DNA of 64,000 nucleotides from Phyto melanocephala (lineage: Eukaryota; Arthropoda; Insecta; Diptera; Rhinophoridae). The notes beneath the pieces were generated by a model. It was not told the DNA's origin. It ran no database searches and saw only the letters and a list, made by a program, of their open reading frames with translations. Shown piece after piece: positions 46,523-58,813 of the stretch; within the stretch, counting starts at the first letter, position 1; each line of letters begins with the position of its first letter. The translations under genes were made by a program, and so were the position numbers. The stretch spans positions 111,907,833-111,971,832 of the forward strand of contig OW799233.1 in assembly GCA_941918925.1 (NCBI GenBank), in the 5' to 3' direction.

Positions 46523-48135
46523 CAAGTAAGAGTGCTATATTCGGCAGTGCCAAATCTTATATACCCTTCACAACGTGTTTTCATGCAATAACAGTAGTTT
46601 GTGTCACCATTCATCTCATATGAAAAGCATCCCATTGCAAAATTAAGAATTAACCTTAATATGTTAAAAAAAAAATAAAAAAATAAAATATAAATAATAT
46701 ATATAAAACAAAAAAAAAATAAAAAAAAAAATATAATAATAATATAAAAATATAATAAATAAAAAATAAAAAAAAATAAAAACAAGTAAGAGCGCTATAT
46801 TCGGCCTTGCCGAATCTTATATACCCTTCACAACGTGTAGTCATGCCATAACAGTAGTTTGTGTCACCATTCATCCCATATGAAATACGTACATACATAT
46901 AAAAACATACATATATAAAAACATCCCATTGTAAAATTATAAATTCACGTATGTATGTTAAAAAAAACAAAAAAAAAAAAAAAAATTTAAAAAAAAAATT
47001 ATTATATATATATAATATATATAAAACAAAAAAAAATTTAAAAAAAAATTAAAAAAAAAATAATAAAAATATAAATAATATATTAAATAAAAAATAAGTA
47101 AGAGCGCTATATTCGGCCTTGCCGAATCTTATATACCCTTCACAACGTGTTTTCATGCAATAACAGTAGTTTGTGTCACCATTCATCTCATATGAAAAGC
47201 ATCCCATTGCAAAATTAAGAATTAACCTTAATATGTTAAAAAAAAAAATAAAAAAATAAAATATAAATAATATATATAAAACAAAAAAAAAATAAAAAAA
47301 AAAATATAATAATAATATAAAAATATAATAAATAAAAAATAAAAAAAAATAAAAACAAGTAAGAGCGCTATATTCGGCCTTGCCGAATCTTATATACCCT
47401 TCACAACGTGTAGTCATGCCATAACAGTAGTTTGTGTCACCATTCATCCCATATGAAATACGTACATACATATAAAAACATACATATATAAAAACATCCC
47501 ATTGTAAAATTATAAATTCACGTATGTATGTTAAAAAAACAAAAAAAAAAAAAAAAAATGTTTCAAAAAATTAAAAAAAAAAATTATTATATATATAATA
47601 TATATAAAACAAAAAAAAATTAAAAAAAAAATAATAAAAATATAAATAATATATTAAATAAAAAATAAAAAAAAAATTTTTAAAAAATTGAAAAAAAAAT
47701 TTTTGGCTCAGCTAGGATTCGATGCCACGTTTTCTCTAACCAGTATACATGTTTGTATGTATGTATGTTGTTGTTGTAATGTTGTTTTTGTGAAAAAAAA
47801 ATCGAGGTGGTCGTGGGTTTTTGCTCATATCTCAGTTGTTTATGTACCGATGTTTCTGATTTTCAATACCGATCTACTCCCGAATATTTCTGATATTTTA
47901 TTACCTTACCGTGGTCCAACCTATGTCGGGGGGCTTCAAAAAGTTGATTTCAACATACACACGGACAGACGGTAAAACGGACAGACTGACAGACTGACAG
48001 AGCTTAATCGACTCCCCTATTCATAAGCTGTCAGAAAATATATACTTTATGGGGTCGGAAATGAAAATTGTAGAAATTTCACACGGAATGACAAACCTAT
48101 ATATACCCTTTTGCACTGTGTGAAGGGTATAAAAA
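46523..48135 (+). mobile_element. Family A tandem array, copy A3 (four 5' ends, one 3' end)
   Basis: AAGTAAGAG starts occur at 46524, 46784, 47096 and 47357, giving spacings of 260, 312 and 261 bp. Units 1 and 3 are nearly identical short forms (CATCTCATATGAAAAGCATC); units 2 and 4 are the long form with ATGAAATACGTACATACAT. So a 572-bp block of short plus long unit is duplicated. Only the last unit continues through the tRNA-like module (47705-47750), TTGTTGTTG microsatellite, ACGGACAGACGG cluster and terminal hairpin to GGGTATAAAAA. Long frames on the minus strand follow A/T-rich repeats and are not genes. Confidence 0.88.
47705..47750 (-). other. tRNA-like module in family A (A3)
   Basis: The minus strand reads TACTGGTTAGAGAAAACG then TGGCATCGAATCCTAGC: a D-arm-like GGTTAGAG followed by a T-arm-like block with ATCGAATCC. 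No anticodon arm. Same position and orientation as in A1, A2 and A4. Confidence 0.45.
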
Positions 48136-48785
48136 GAAGAGATTTACTTTTATTTCCATATAAAGTGCACTAAGAACCGCAATTCCTCAGCAACGTCTCA
48201 ATTTTGCAGTTAGAATTTAACAGATGGCAACAATAGAGACCACCTGTATTGTAAGTGTTGAAGATAATTTTTATTTAGGCGGCTTTGCTAGTAATCAGAA
48301 CTGTATTTTTTTTTGGGTTTAGACAACCCACGAGCCATTCATTAATACTAGTTCCATCTTATTATTAGGTATACAGTATGATGAAAAAGTAATGGGTCTT
48401 ATTTCATTGAAAATTAAGATAAAAATGCTGTCATCGTAAAAAGACCTAAGATGTGATTTCAGCAAGATTAGAGCCACTGTCCACACTACCCGAGACACAA
48501 AGACACTTTTCAGAAGTGAGAATACATTTCAGAAATTCGGATTTTAATTGAGCAGCGCATTTGCCAAATTTGTCAGCACTGAATTAACTTCTTTTTTCAT
48601 TCCTTTAACTAAAGGCCAGAAGTTTAAGCGTTACAGAACCAAATTTTGGAAAATATTATCAAGATGCTCTATAAGGAGCCTATGAACTCTGTATGACGAA
48701 AACATCAATCATGCTCATTCTTAGATAAAGTACAAAACACTATTTGGTCTTGCAAAAGATATATCTGCATTTTATACATAGCAGC
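48136..48785. other. Non-coding spacer
   Basis: No coding or repeat signal that I can support. Confidence 0.45.
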
Positions 48786-49556
48786 GGTAATTACCCTTCG
48801 TTGTAAATAGATCATACAAATGTTGCAGATCTTGCAAGTCTAGTATATATTCTAAAGTTTGCAACATCACAAAAGCAATATACACTAGCGGAACTCACTC
48901 TTTGATGCAAACAACCCTTGCAAGTCGTGCACACCGTGCAAGTCTAGCAAACAATTTAACTTGTGCACGACTACAAAAACAAATTCTATTAAATTGCAGT
49001 TTGCATCACTTGAGCAAATATGCACAACTAAAAATCAGTGCAAAGTAATGTCACACAAATTTGCACAACAGATACACAATTTTTTTTACTCTCAGAATTA
49101 AAAATCTCCACAAATTCAATTTCATACATGGCATTTTTTACCGAAAAAATTGTGATATTATATTTTTCCGTTGATTTAGGCATTGTAATTTATTTAAAAT
49201 TAATTAATTTTCTTTTCGGAAAATATTAAAACACAGAATCTTACTTATTAATTTAAAAAAAGATTTGTTGTTTCTTAAATACCTAAAAAATCAGCTCGTT
49301 GCCATAAGTTTGCAACACACATGAAAAATGCACTCACGCTTGGTAGCAAAAAATTGGTGCATATTTGCACTAATTGCAGAAATGCTACCAAGAGTGAATT
49401 CCGCTACAAATAAATTACATTTCCCACACAAGCACTTATTTCCAATACTAAAAACAGTTGGAAATTTTCAAAAGCAACGTTTGCGATAGAATATATACTA
49501 GACTTGCAAGATCTGCAATATTTGGTTGATCTGTTTTGCAACAAAGGGTGAATACC
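48786..49556. mobile_element. TIR element with about 75-bp terminal inverted repeats
   Basis: Left GGTAATTACCCTTCGTTG and right (minus strand) GGTATTCACCCTTTGTTG start TIRs that continue through TTGCAGATCTTGCAAGTC and TAGTATATATTCTA, about 75 bp at roughly 85% identity. The interior is packed with TTGCA/TGCAA motifs in both orientations (GCAAGTCTAGCAAAC, TTTGCACAAC, GTGCACGAC). No target duplication is certain; the outermost bases could extend to hAT-like CAGCGG/TAGGGG. There is no transposase reading, and the 63-codon frame inside is unsupported. Confidence 0.78.
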
Positions 49557-51168
49557 CCTAGTGTTCTGAAGCATATAAATATACTCTCGAATGACATATA
49601 AATATTTATTTATATGGTCTTGTTGAGAAATAGTTCATTACAAAGTTTAGTGATGCAGACCCAAAAAACAAATATATTTCAGAAAGTTTTTTTGTATTTA
49701 TGTAATATCTTATAACTTTTGTAATATAAAGCACATAAAAACTGATGAATAAAAAAGTGATGAATATAAGAGGATTCCAAAAAAATGCATTTACAGTCTA
49801 AAATTGAAATCGTATTTATTAAAAGCCTTAAGCCCTTTGTTACACATTTAAAATTTTTTCCACTAGATATAAATTAACATGCACCTCAAGTATACGAATT
49901 GAAAAAAATTGACAAAAATTAATTTTTTTATCAAAATTTAAATATATTTTTTACACATTAAAATATCTTTAGAAAATTAGCTTACATGTGTTGACGATCT
50001 TATCGTAGGTCAGGAGTTTTTTTTAATACAACCTGGATTGCAGATAAAACTTTAACAAAAAATTGTAAATGGCCTTCATAAAAATAACTGTTTTTTATAA
50101 AATGTTACAAGCATCTTAATCAGAACCTCGCTAATGGACTTTATTTTTTACACAAGAACTTAATTTTATTTAAATGCACAAAACTCAAGCCCAAAACTAA
50201 TGTCGGTTTGCTGCATTATTGTTTACAATAAAATCTTTCATTGGATTTTTTAAATTTTTACACAAAGTAAGTTAAAAGTTTTCTTCTGCTAATGGTCAAT
50301 AAAGTTAACCATAATTCACTGTTTCCTTCCTCAATGTAAATAAGTTGTTTCTGATGACACTCCCTAATAAATAGAAAAGTTGATACTGTGAAGCCAACTA
50401 AAACTCTAAAACATGTGTGTTTTATATGCTTTTGGGCAAGAAGTGAAAAATTAAATTATTTTTTATGACTTCCTATAATATTTGAAATACTCTACAAAAA
50501 GAAAAGTACTAATTCGTGGGCTACCTAGTTTGTGTTATAGTAAAAAAGTATTGTTAATGTATTAAAGAACTTATCGCTTGAGTTGGTATAAAAAAGGACC
50601 TGCAATGCATATGTTTTAGGTGAAATTTATATTTTAATTTCTATTTTTCCAAACAAATGCTATTTGAAATGGCTTAACTTATTTTATTCCATTACTGCTG
50701 ACTATATCAATACTTTTTAATTGTACTTATTTTAAAACATATTCTGATATTGCTAGTTAGTTGAAGGTAATATTTTTTTTTTATTCTTATCTTGTTATCG
50801 TATAGATATTTATTTTTCACTAGGCTTCTAAATAAGGGGTGTTTTTTTAGACCTGTAAAACCTCCAGCAGCAATGACTGTAAAAATGTTTGCCATAATAA
50901 TAAAGTATGTAAGTCGTACACTTTAATAATTCACCAGTACAACGTTTAAAATTGGCTAAATTTGCCAAGTTTACCCGTATTCAACCAGGTTGGGTGACTT
51001 TGACGTCACCACTAACTGCGGAACCGTTGTCAACAAGGGCTTTCAGGGTACGTTGAAGATAATATACAGATCGTTTATGAAGTTTTCATGAAATCGACCA
51101 TTTCAGAAATATAACAATTAGATTTTCTTTTATATTGCCATACCATTATTAACAAAATACCCTCCATT
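49557..51168. other. AT-rich stretch without recognisable genes
   Basis: No supported feature. A less AT-rich piece at about 50980-51050 (GACTTTGACGTCACCACTAA) has no recognisable coding sense. Confidence 0.45.
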
Positions 51169-51598
51169 TTTATACCCTTCACACAGTGAAAAAGGGTATA
51201 TATAGGTTTGTCATTCCGTGTGAAATTTTTACAATTTGCATTTCCGACCCAATCAAGTATATATTTTCTGAAAGCTTATGAATAGGGGATTAAGCTCTGT
51301 TAGTCTGTCCGTGTGTATGTTGAAATCAAATTTTAGAAGCCACCCGACATTGCCTGTACCGGCGTGAGGTATTAGAATATCAGAAATATTTGGGAGCAGA
51401 TCGGTATTGAAAATCAGAAAAATCGATACATAAACAATTGGGATGTGACAAAAAACCACGACCACCTCGTTTTTTTCACAACAACAACCTACAACATATA
51501 CATACATACAAACGTTGTATACTGGGTAGAGTGAACGTGGAATAGAATCCCAGCTGAGCCGAAAAAAATTTTTTTTGTTATTTGTTTTATTTTATATA

Positions 51599-52998
51599 CA
51601 GTGTAATCTCGATATTTCGGACACTTGCAAATTTGGACAACGCGGTAATTCGGACACTAGATTTTTCGCAACATAAACTCTGTAATCCGGACTTCGCCCC
51701 TATTTTTTACCTCAATAATCCGGACAATCTTTTTTTTAACAGCTTTTCCATTTTTTTTTTGCCAAAAAAAAAATCTTTAAAGTTTGTCTAAAAATGCATT
51801 TGAATGCAAACAGAACTCTCAAACAAGAAAACTTTAAAACAATACACCATGGTAGCAAGCTACCTTAGAGCAGAGATTGACAAAGCGTAATTCTGCTATG
51901 TTCTCTTCTATCTATTTGCATGTTAAAGAACGTAGCAAAAATCCCATTGTAGCCTTTGGCTCAGAATGCACCTTTATATTTAACATTTTTTGCTTTTTTT
52001 TTTTGAGTTATACGGTCAGTATTTCTTAAGTTGTGAAAAAGAATGTTGTGCTTACTTTAGTGTGAATTGTATTTTACATTTCGTTTACAATTTATTTATT
52101 AATACGCGACAATGCCACCAATAGAAAAAAATATTCCTAACGATTGATCAGAAAAAAAGTTCTAACGAAATTAACGCAAGGAAAGTCTGTCCGCCAACTA
52201 ACAGCAACAGAATATAATGTTATTATGTGTTATGTTTCTTTCTCCTGTACGGCACTTATTCAGCCCATGGACCAAAATGAAATTAGAATTTTAAAAATTA
52301 ATTATTACAAAAGTTTTCTTTCACTTAGTTTATCAATTCCTACAAGTCTAATGGATGCAGTAAAAATTTATTCTTTAAAAGCCGTCGCATTTGTGGCCTC
52401 GAATGCTTGGTAGAATGTGGATAAAGGTGTTCTTAAAAAGTGTTTTAACAACGATGAAAAACGGAGCTCAGATGACGGACTATCACTGGCAATTCTAAGA
52501 TGTAACGATTCTTCGAAATTAACGGATTATATGTACACGTATGCAGTAATGACAAAACTGAAATCTGTGATGATGATCAGATTCATGAAGATGATGTTAT
52601 TAAATTCAATAATGACGGATGTGGTAATTATATTTTAAAAACATTACATTCTCAAGGTATATCTGCCGTTAGTGCGGTGATGAGCTGGACTTCCCTGCGG
52701 GAGAAATTTTAAAGCTTATAAATTTTATAAAGCTTGCACATAGAAGGAAAAATTAAAATAAACTTTGTCTACTCGTATAATAAACAATAATTTTATGATG
52801 TTAAACAGTTTAAAAAAACCAATGAATGAATAGTTTTTTTGCTTGTTTTTAGTACGTTGTATACAAATGAATAAATAAATAGTTTTATTGCTTTCAAAAA
52901 CATTATATTTTATTTTTCATCTCTTTTGGAAATCCGGATATTTCGATATTTCGGACACCGCCTGGTCTTCAATTGTCCGGATTATGGAGATTAAACTG
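51599..52998 (+). mobile_element. pogo/Tigger-like DNA transposon, internally deleted
   Basis: The left TIR CAGTGTAATCTCGATATTTC and right TIR (minus strand) CAGTTTAATCTCCATAATCC are pogo/Tigger-type CAGTxxAAxCTC ends; GTCCGAA/TTCGGAC motifs continue inside both ends. TA precedes the left end; the right flank reads CA, a probable decayed TA. The 1.4-kb interior encodes a fragmentary transposase. It is inserted in family A copy A4. Confidence 0.85.
52112..52638 (+). pseudogene. pogo/Tigger (jerky-like) transposase fragment
   Basis: Starts MPPIEKNIPND then a stop; the next frame gives KKVLTKLTQGKSVRQLTATE, matching the CENP-B-type N-terminal helix-turn-helix (xxKLxILxxLxxGxSxRQLAxEY). It then jumps to CTALIQPMDQNEIRILKINY and KSFLSL, the block after the third catalytic residue in pogo/jerky DDE transposases (xALxQPLDQGVIxxxKxxYR), then AFVASNAW, a stop, and NVDKGVLKKCFNN (the usual NVxxxTLxxCWxK segment). 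The second helix-turn-helix and most of the DDE core are deleted. Non-functional. Confidence 0.85.
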
Positions 52999-53392
52999 CA
53001 TTATTTATATTTTTATTGTTTTTTTTTTAATTTTTTAAATTTATTTTTTTTTAAACATACATACGTAAATTTATAATTTTACAATGGGATGTTTTTATAG
53101 AAGTATGTTTTTTAAATGTATGTACGTATTTATTTCATATGAGGCGAATGGTACAGACAATTATTATTGCATGACTATACGTTGTGAAGGGTATATAAGA
53201 TTCGGCACGGCCGAGTATAGCGCTTATATATTATGATTTTTTATTGTCATTTAAAAAGTTACAGAATCATGTATTTAATGTTTTGTGTGTACAATGACAT
53301 TTGGTTTTCTAATTGGAAAAAGCTAAATATTTGTTGTTTGTGCGCTGACCATTTTATTTTTCACTTGCTATACACCTGCATTGTATCGTAGG

Positions 53393-53911
53393 CAGTGAAC
53401 GAAAACAAACGAAACGAAACACAGTACAAATCATCCAAGTCAGAAACTTTTCAATTTTCATGAATCGTTTTGTTTGCGAGCAAAACAAAACCACAAACTT
53501 TTCAATGCAAAAGAGCATAAACAAAACAATTCGGGTTTTGTACTTAGGCATTGCTTTGACGGTATGTTTCGTTTGAGTACGAAACAAGAATGAAACGTTT
53601 GCAAACGTTTGCAGAACAAAAAGATTATAACAATCATAATAACAATGCACCATTACCAATTCGCAAACTATAGTCAGTGACTTCATATCGTTATTAGGAT
53701 CATAAAATTAATGTAGGTAGATAAAATGTTAAAAAATTCCCAACAACAAGCAGCAATAAACATGTAGATTTTTTCATGTAAAGAGCAAATCAATCAGCAA
53801 ACAAAATGCATGTACCGTTATCCTGGGTTTTGTTTCGTTTTGTTTTCCCTCTCTAAAATGATCGAAACAAAACTATTGGAAACGTTTCCTTTTGTTTGTT
53901 TTCGTACTCTG
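53393..53911. mobile_element. hAT MITE, 519 bp, perfect 8-bp target duplication
   Basis: TIRs are CAGTGAACGAAAACAAAC and (minus strand) CAGAGTACGAAAACAAAC, 16 of 18 identical. Both flanks are exactly ATCGTAGG (53385-53392 and 53912-53919). Interior motifs ACGTTTGCAAACGTTTGC and CGAAACAAAAC recur. CAG-initial TIRs plus an 8-bp duplication identify the hAT superfamily. No transposase coding; the 110-codon minus frame is unsupported. Confidence 0.9.
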
Positions 53912-54275
53912 ATCGTAGGTGTGTTTATTGCTGTTGTTGCTGTGAGAATGCTACTTATTGAAAAATCATTTATTTTTTATTTACTAATGACTTTCGTACG
54001 CTCTCCTTATAGTAAATTTTTTTTTATAGGTAACAAAACAAAAAAGTTTAAGGCAAAACAACGAATACTCTTCAATCACCTTAAAAACAAAACAACTTTT
54101 GCCAGACATACAATAAAAATAAATCAAAATTATATATATGTTTATATGTATATAGGTTCTCAGATCTATAGCTCGTTCTCCCTTCGCTGCAGTCCGTTAC
54201 TATAAATTTTTTGACTTTTTACTTTTACCCATGAACACTAATATAGTGCGTTTTATAACTTGTACGAATATCCAA

Positions 54276-56317
54276 TAGGGTGATCGACTCGGTTTTGCAA
54301 CCGGTGCAAAACCCGATTTTTGCCTTTTCCAGCTGGCGGTTTTTTCTAAATGTTGATATTTCGAATATCTAATACAACGGTTTTTTTATTTTATAAAGTT
54401 TATTTTCATATATGTTTGTAACCAAACGTACCATAGTATATTTAGTACGCGAAAGTTTCCAAAAATCAAAAAATAAAAACTATTAAATATTCTTCCATAA
54501 TATGGTAAGAAATTTATTTGTTGTTTAAAAACCAAATTTAAAATAAGAAAAATAATTGAGCTTAAATATTATCTTTTTATAGGTTAGATTTAACGTTAAA
54601 AATTAAAGATAATTGAAGCATAAATTTAGCTGATCGATCATATTAAGGTAAAAAGTTTAGTTACAATAAAGAAAAACCAATAATCTCTCCTTCCAGATCG
54701 CAATTTTAATGAATGGCATTGAGTGTCTGTCAACTTAAATTTCAATTAAACCATCGAATAAACTAGTTTATGCCTATATCTGTATGTCTGTCAGGGGTAT
54801 AGGAAAGAATTTTTAAAATTAAGCTTTAAAGATTTTATCCCTAGCCTTTAAAATAAATTACAAATTACAGAAATAATAAATAATTGCGTAATTGTGCAGC
54901 CAAACGTACACAGAAAAAAATATTCCTTAAATTTTTTTAATTAATTGACTTTTTGACTTGTTTTTAAGTTCTTATTAAAATTTTATTTAATTTAATTAAT
55001 TTTTTTAATTGATATAAATTTTTTTCAAAAAGCAGAGATTTCTGTCAGTTGAAAAAATAAAAATTTTTATTCTAAATGACATTTTTTGAAAATTTGCTTT
55101 TGAAGGATAAATTTAATATAATATAATATATCCAAGGAGCAGAATAATAAAAAACAGTGGACAATCAACAAGAGATAGTTCTGGTAGGTGGGTAGGCGCA
55201 AACATATAATAAATATATCTTGTTTTAAATATAATAAATTGTTTCAGTTTCATTCTAGATGTGTCCAAAGCCAATATTTCTTGTATTCTGGTATATTGCT
55301 CAAGATTCTAATTTTAATAGGTAAGTCAGTAGTAGTCTACACTCTGATCAAGCTTTTTTACTAGTAAATATTCCATTATGTCTAGGTTATTGATGCTACC
55401 AATTATTTTTTGGAATTTCAACCAATCGAACGATGTAAACGTGGACGAAACTTCCCTATTACATGTTACATAGTGAACGTTAAAGTGAAATTTCTGTATA
55501 AACAATTTAAGTGTTCAATTATCTATTCTACAGATGACGGAGAATTGTTAATCAAAGACGTGCAATTTGATTTGGCTAAAATTTCTCTTGTGAGGTTTTT
55601 AATGTAGGTCTATGGAAATATGCTTCAATCGACGAATGAATTTAAAACCACTCCGGCGCTTGACATGGCATAGTATGTGTACTTGTGTAACCCTAAATCT
55701 TATATTAAATTATTAGTATATAAGTAATGAAATGTAATTAAAATTTTTGTTAAGAAAAAATATTAAAAAAATAAATTTTTTCTTTTTGGGTAATTTTATT
55801 AAAAAAAGTTTTAATAATATAAATTACTAATACAATAAATTCTTTATTTATATAAATCGCGAATTTCAATTATAGGCATGATTCAATTAATTAAAATAAT
55901 TTTTAAAAATTAGGAAAATTTTAATTAATATTTTAATACTGTTTTAATTGATATTTTTCGCAATATTTTTTCAATTACAACTATTAATTTTTATTTAATT
56001 AATAGTATCATTTTGATGATCGGAGCAATATTAAACATTTTTTTAATTAATAGTATTAATTTCGTAATTGAAATTCATATTTATTTTTTTCTGTGTATAT
56101 AAACTGTAAAAATTTCATATTTGGATATAAATTTAATTATAATCTTTTTTTTACAATATTTCTTAATTTTTTTTTTTATATATTATATTTTATATGTTCG
56201 AGCCGGTTTAACGGTTTTTTCTCAATTTTCAAAATAGCAACCGGTTTTTTTTAAATTCTAAATTTCAAACTATTTGATAACCGGTTTCTTAAAAAAGTTG
56301 AATAATCGATCACCCTA
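54276..56317. mobile_element. hAT element, 2.0 kb, perfect 8-bp target duplication
   Basis: TIRs are TAGGGTGATCGA on both ends, flanked by exact ATATCCAA duplications (54268-54275 and 56318-56325). Subterminal AACCGGT/ACCGGTT motifs recur near each end (about 54299 and 56197-56290). Most of the interior is a second TIR element (54909-56095), leaving about 0.85 kb of hAT sequence without transposase coding. Confidence 0.92.
54909..56095. mobile_element. TA-flanked TIR element nested in a hAT element
   Basis: TIRs are CACAGAAAAAAATA on both ends, each flanked by TA (54907-54908 and 56096-56097). Ends are extremely AT-rich with TTAATTAATTTTTTTAATTG-type repeats. The middle (about 55130-55690) has ordinary composition and an open frame (55392-55604) including FQPIERCKRGRNFPITCYIV and DDGELLIKDVQFDLAKISLV, which I do not recognise. 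It may be cargo or a degraded gene. The TIR layout (CAC..AAA and TA target) is similar to family C. Confidence 0.75.
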
Positions 56318-56325
56318 ATATCCAA

Positions 56326-57719
56326 CCTATTCTGCAAGAACCTACCGTGCACCAGTACATATAAACATAAGTGCAAGTGATGTTAAAAAACCCTTAAGTG
56401 GGTATATTCCGCTCGCCAGTATTGCAACACTCTTCTGCTATTTTCACATCTTTCTTTATATCATAATGATATTTTGTAAAAAACATTTTAAAGTTATGAA
56501 TTGCACTTTTGCGTTTGTTGTAAAAATTTGCAAAAAACTACTTTTTCTTCCTTTTACTGCAACTCGCAGTGTAATATATAGTAGTATAGTTTAGTAGTTA
56601 TAGCTTTTGTTGTAACTTTTATGTAGCAGGTGTTTGAAATTGCGTTTAAATGTTGGATTGCAAACTTTTGCGTTCAACGTGCTTTTTCCACTTCTTCATT
56701 TTTTGTTTTTTTATATATTTTCCTTGTTCTCTGTAATGTTTTATTATTTGCTTGCCGTTTTTATGACTGCCACATTTTTCTGTGTCGTTTTGTCTTCTTT
56801 GCGAGTAAAATAAAGTGTTTTTGGAAAAAGTTTAACTTTTTACTTTGTTTTTGCAGTAATTAATTAAAAATTTGTTGTTTTGTTGCAAAGTGTTTGCTGT
56901 AAAAACATTTGATTAAATATAAATTAGTTTTTTTTTTGTTCGAACAAAGAGGCAAATGCGAAAGCGTGTGTTAAAAAATAAGGAAAACAAATAGAAATAA
57001 ATTATATATAACTGTTTGTCTACCAAACAAAATTTAATTAAATATCATTCATACGCTCAGGTATATATGCAGAAATAAATCTTGAACTGATTATTCCCAG
57101 CAATAAAACCTAGAGGTAGTGCATAGTGAATTGCCTTTTCAGGATTAGAATATCAATAATGCAAAAGAATACATTGTAAATGCTTTCTTTAATGTAAAGT
57201 AATTAACGGTTAGTGGAGCCATAAAACAAACAATTCATACATTTTCATAAATCTTATAACCGCATAAGTAAGCTGGATTAGCAATGGCTAAATTTTTTTT
57301 AAAGTTTCGCCTTAATTTTATCAACTTATTACCACGTGAATCCCGGAAAAATGTATCATGTTTGTTTTGCTGGGTTATATTATATTTATAGGGGTGCTAA
57401 GTCTTCTAGCAAAAAAAAAAAAAAGATAATAAGAAGCAAACAAGTAGATAACATCAAGAGAGGTTTATTACAGGGTCATAGAATGAAACGTTTTTGTTTT
57501 CGAAGTAATACCTTTTATGTTCTCTTAATTAATTAAAAAAATATTTATGTAGATAAATGATCTATTGAATAACTAGTATTTATGAAATAGTAATATCAAA
57601 AGATCGGCTTAACTTTTATTTATAAACTTTTATTTATTTCTCGAAACTGTCTAATCAAAAATAAAATTTTGAGGTGTAAAACCTGTACCGTTTTCCATAA
57701 AAAATTTTAGATTTTTTAT
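56326..57719. other. AT-rich stretch without recognisable genes
   Basis: No termini or coding signal was recognised. Confidence 0.5.
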
Positions 57720-58813
57720 AAAATGGTGGAGGTATATTTTTGTCATTCCATTTGTATAAATTTTCAGAATCGGGGTTTCATTTTTTGACTATCTAGCTAT
57801 GTCCGTCCGTCTGTCCATGCGATGAAAGCAAGACAAAGGTCAGACCGAAAAAGTTAGGGCCAAAAATTTTGCCAACGCATTTCTTTGAAATTGAAAATAG
57901 ATTAAACCGAAATATAAGGAAGACGTCATAATGCAAGAGTAGGTCAAAAAAATCATGTCCTTCCCAAATCGTATAAAATTCAATTGTACGCATTAACGTA
58001 GAGCCATGTAATTTCAAGTGTATATTTCCTGAGTAAAAAAAATATCTTTCCCCCAAAACTTGCTTAAATCTATGAAATAGGAAAGAAGTTATAGATCAAA
58101 ATGTACAAACATTTATATCGCACAGTGTATTTTTCGATATATTCAAAATTTAAAACCTAATAAAACTGACGAAATTAGATGTGTGATTCTGAAATTTGCA
58201 AAAATTGCTTTTTGGTTAAATGCTTTGTACTAACGGAAAATAAATGTGACAGGAACACTTTTACGCCCACCTTCAAAATAACGCTTTATTTTAAATTCAT
58301 ATAATTTCTCTATGAATGAAGATCTTGGAAGAATAAAGGACTCAATTTAGAAATATCTAAGTTGAATTTATTATCAGAAACTAATTCGACACCCCTATTA
58401 TAACGCCACTGATCACGAAATCTACTGTTAATAAAATTTAAAAGCTCATAATTCCAACAAATAAGAGGTATGATGATGTCATTTTTATGCCAGCTCCCAT
58501 ATAATGCTTTAATTTAAATTCATATAACTTCTCAAAGGACAAAATTTTTTGAAGAATAAAGGACTATATTGAAATATCTCTATATATATAAAAGAGGATG
58601 TATGCATGTACGTATGTAAAGTATGGACTCCAAAACGGCTCGGCCGATTTTAATGAAATTTTCAGGGAATCTTCAGAATTTTTGAGACGGGTGACACTGT
58701 TAAGTCTGATTTTTGATATTCGATCTGGGGGCGGAGGGGCGTGGCAAAACCCAATTTTCATATTGCACCACCAATGACATATACATATATATATTATGTT
58801 TACTTTTTTTATT

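Larger units (their letters stand above)
51169..53228 (-). mobile_element. Interspersed element family A, copy A4, split by a pogo-like element
   Basis: The minus-strand 3' end (TTTTTATACCCTTCACACAG inverse hairpin) is at 51169, and the tRNA-like module lies at 51517-51560. At 51598 the A-rich core is interrupted by a 1.4-kb TIR element and resumes at about 53001. The 5' end, with palindrome ATTCGGCACGGCCGAGT (one mismatch), stops at about 53228 and lacks the terminal CAAGTAAG. The two halves together make one collinear family A copy. Confidence 0.85.

Noticed and set aside
47049..47471. 140-codon minus-strand frame rich in Phe and Tyr with apparent membrane segments
   Set aside because: Produced by A-rich family A repeats; the repeated NGDTNYCYCM-type text simply mirrors the tandem units.
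53354..53686. 110-codon frame with cysteine and phenylalanine runs
   Set aside because: Lies within the hAT MITE and spans its TIR; no domain pattern.
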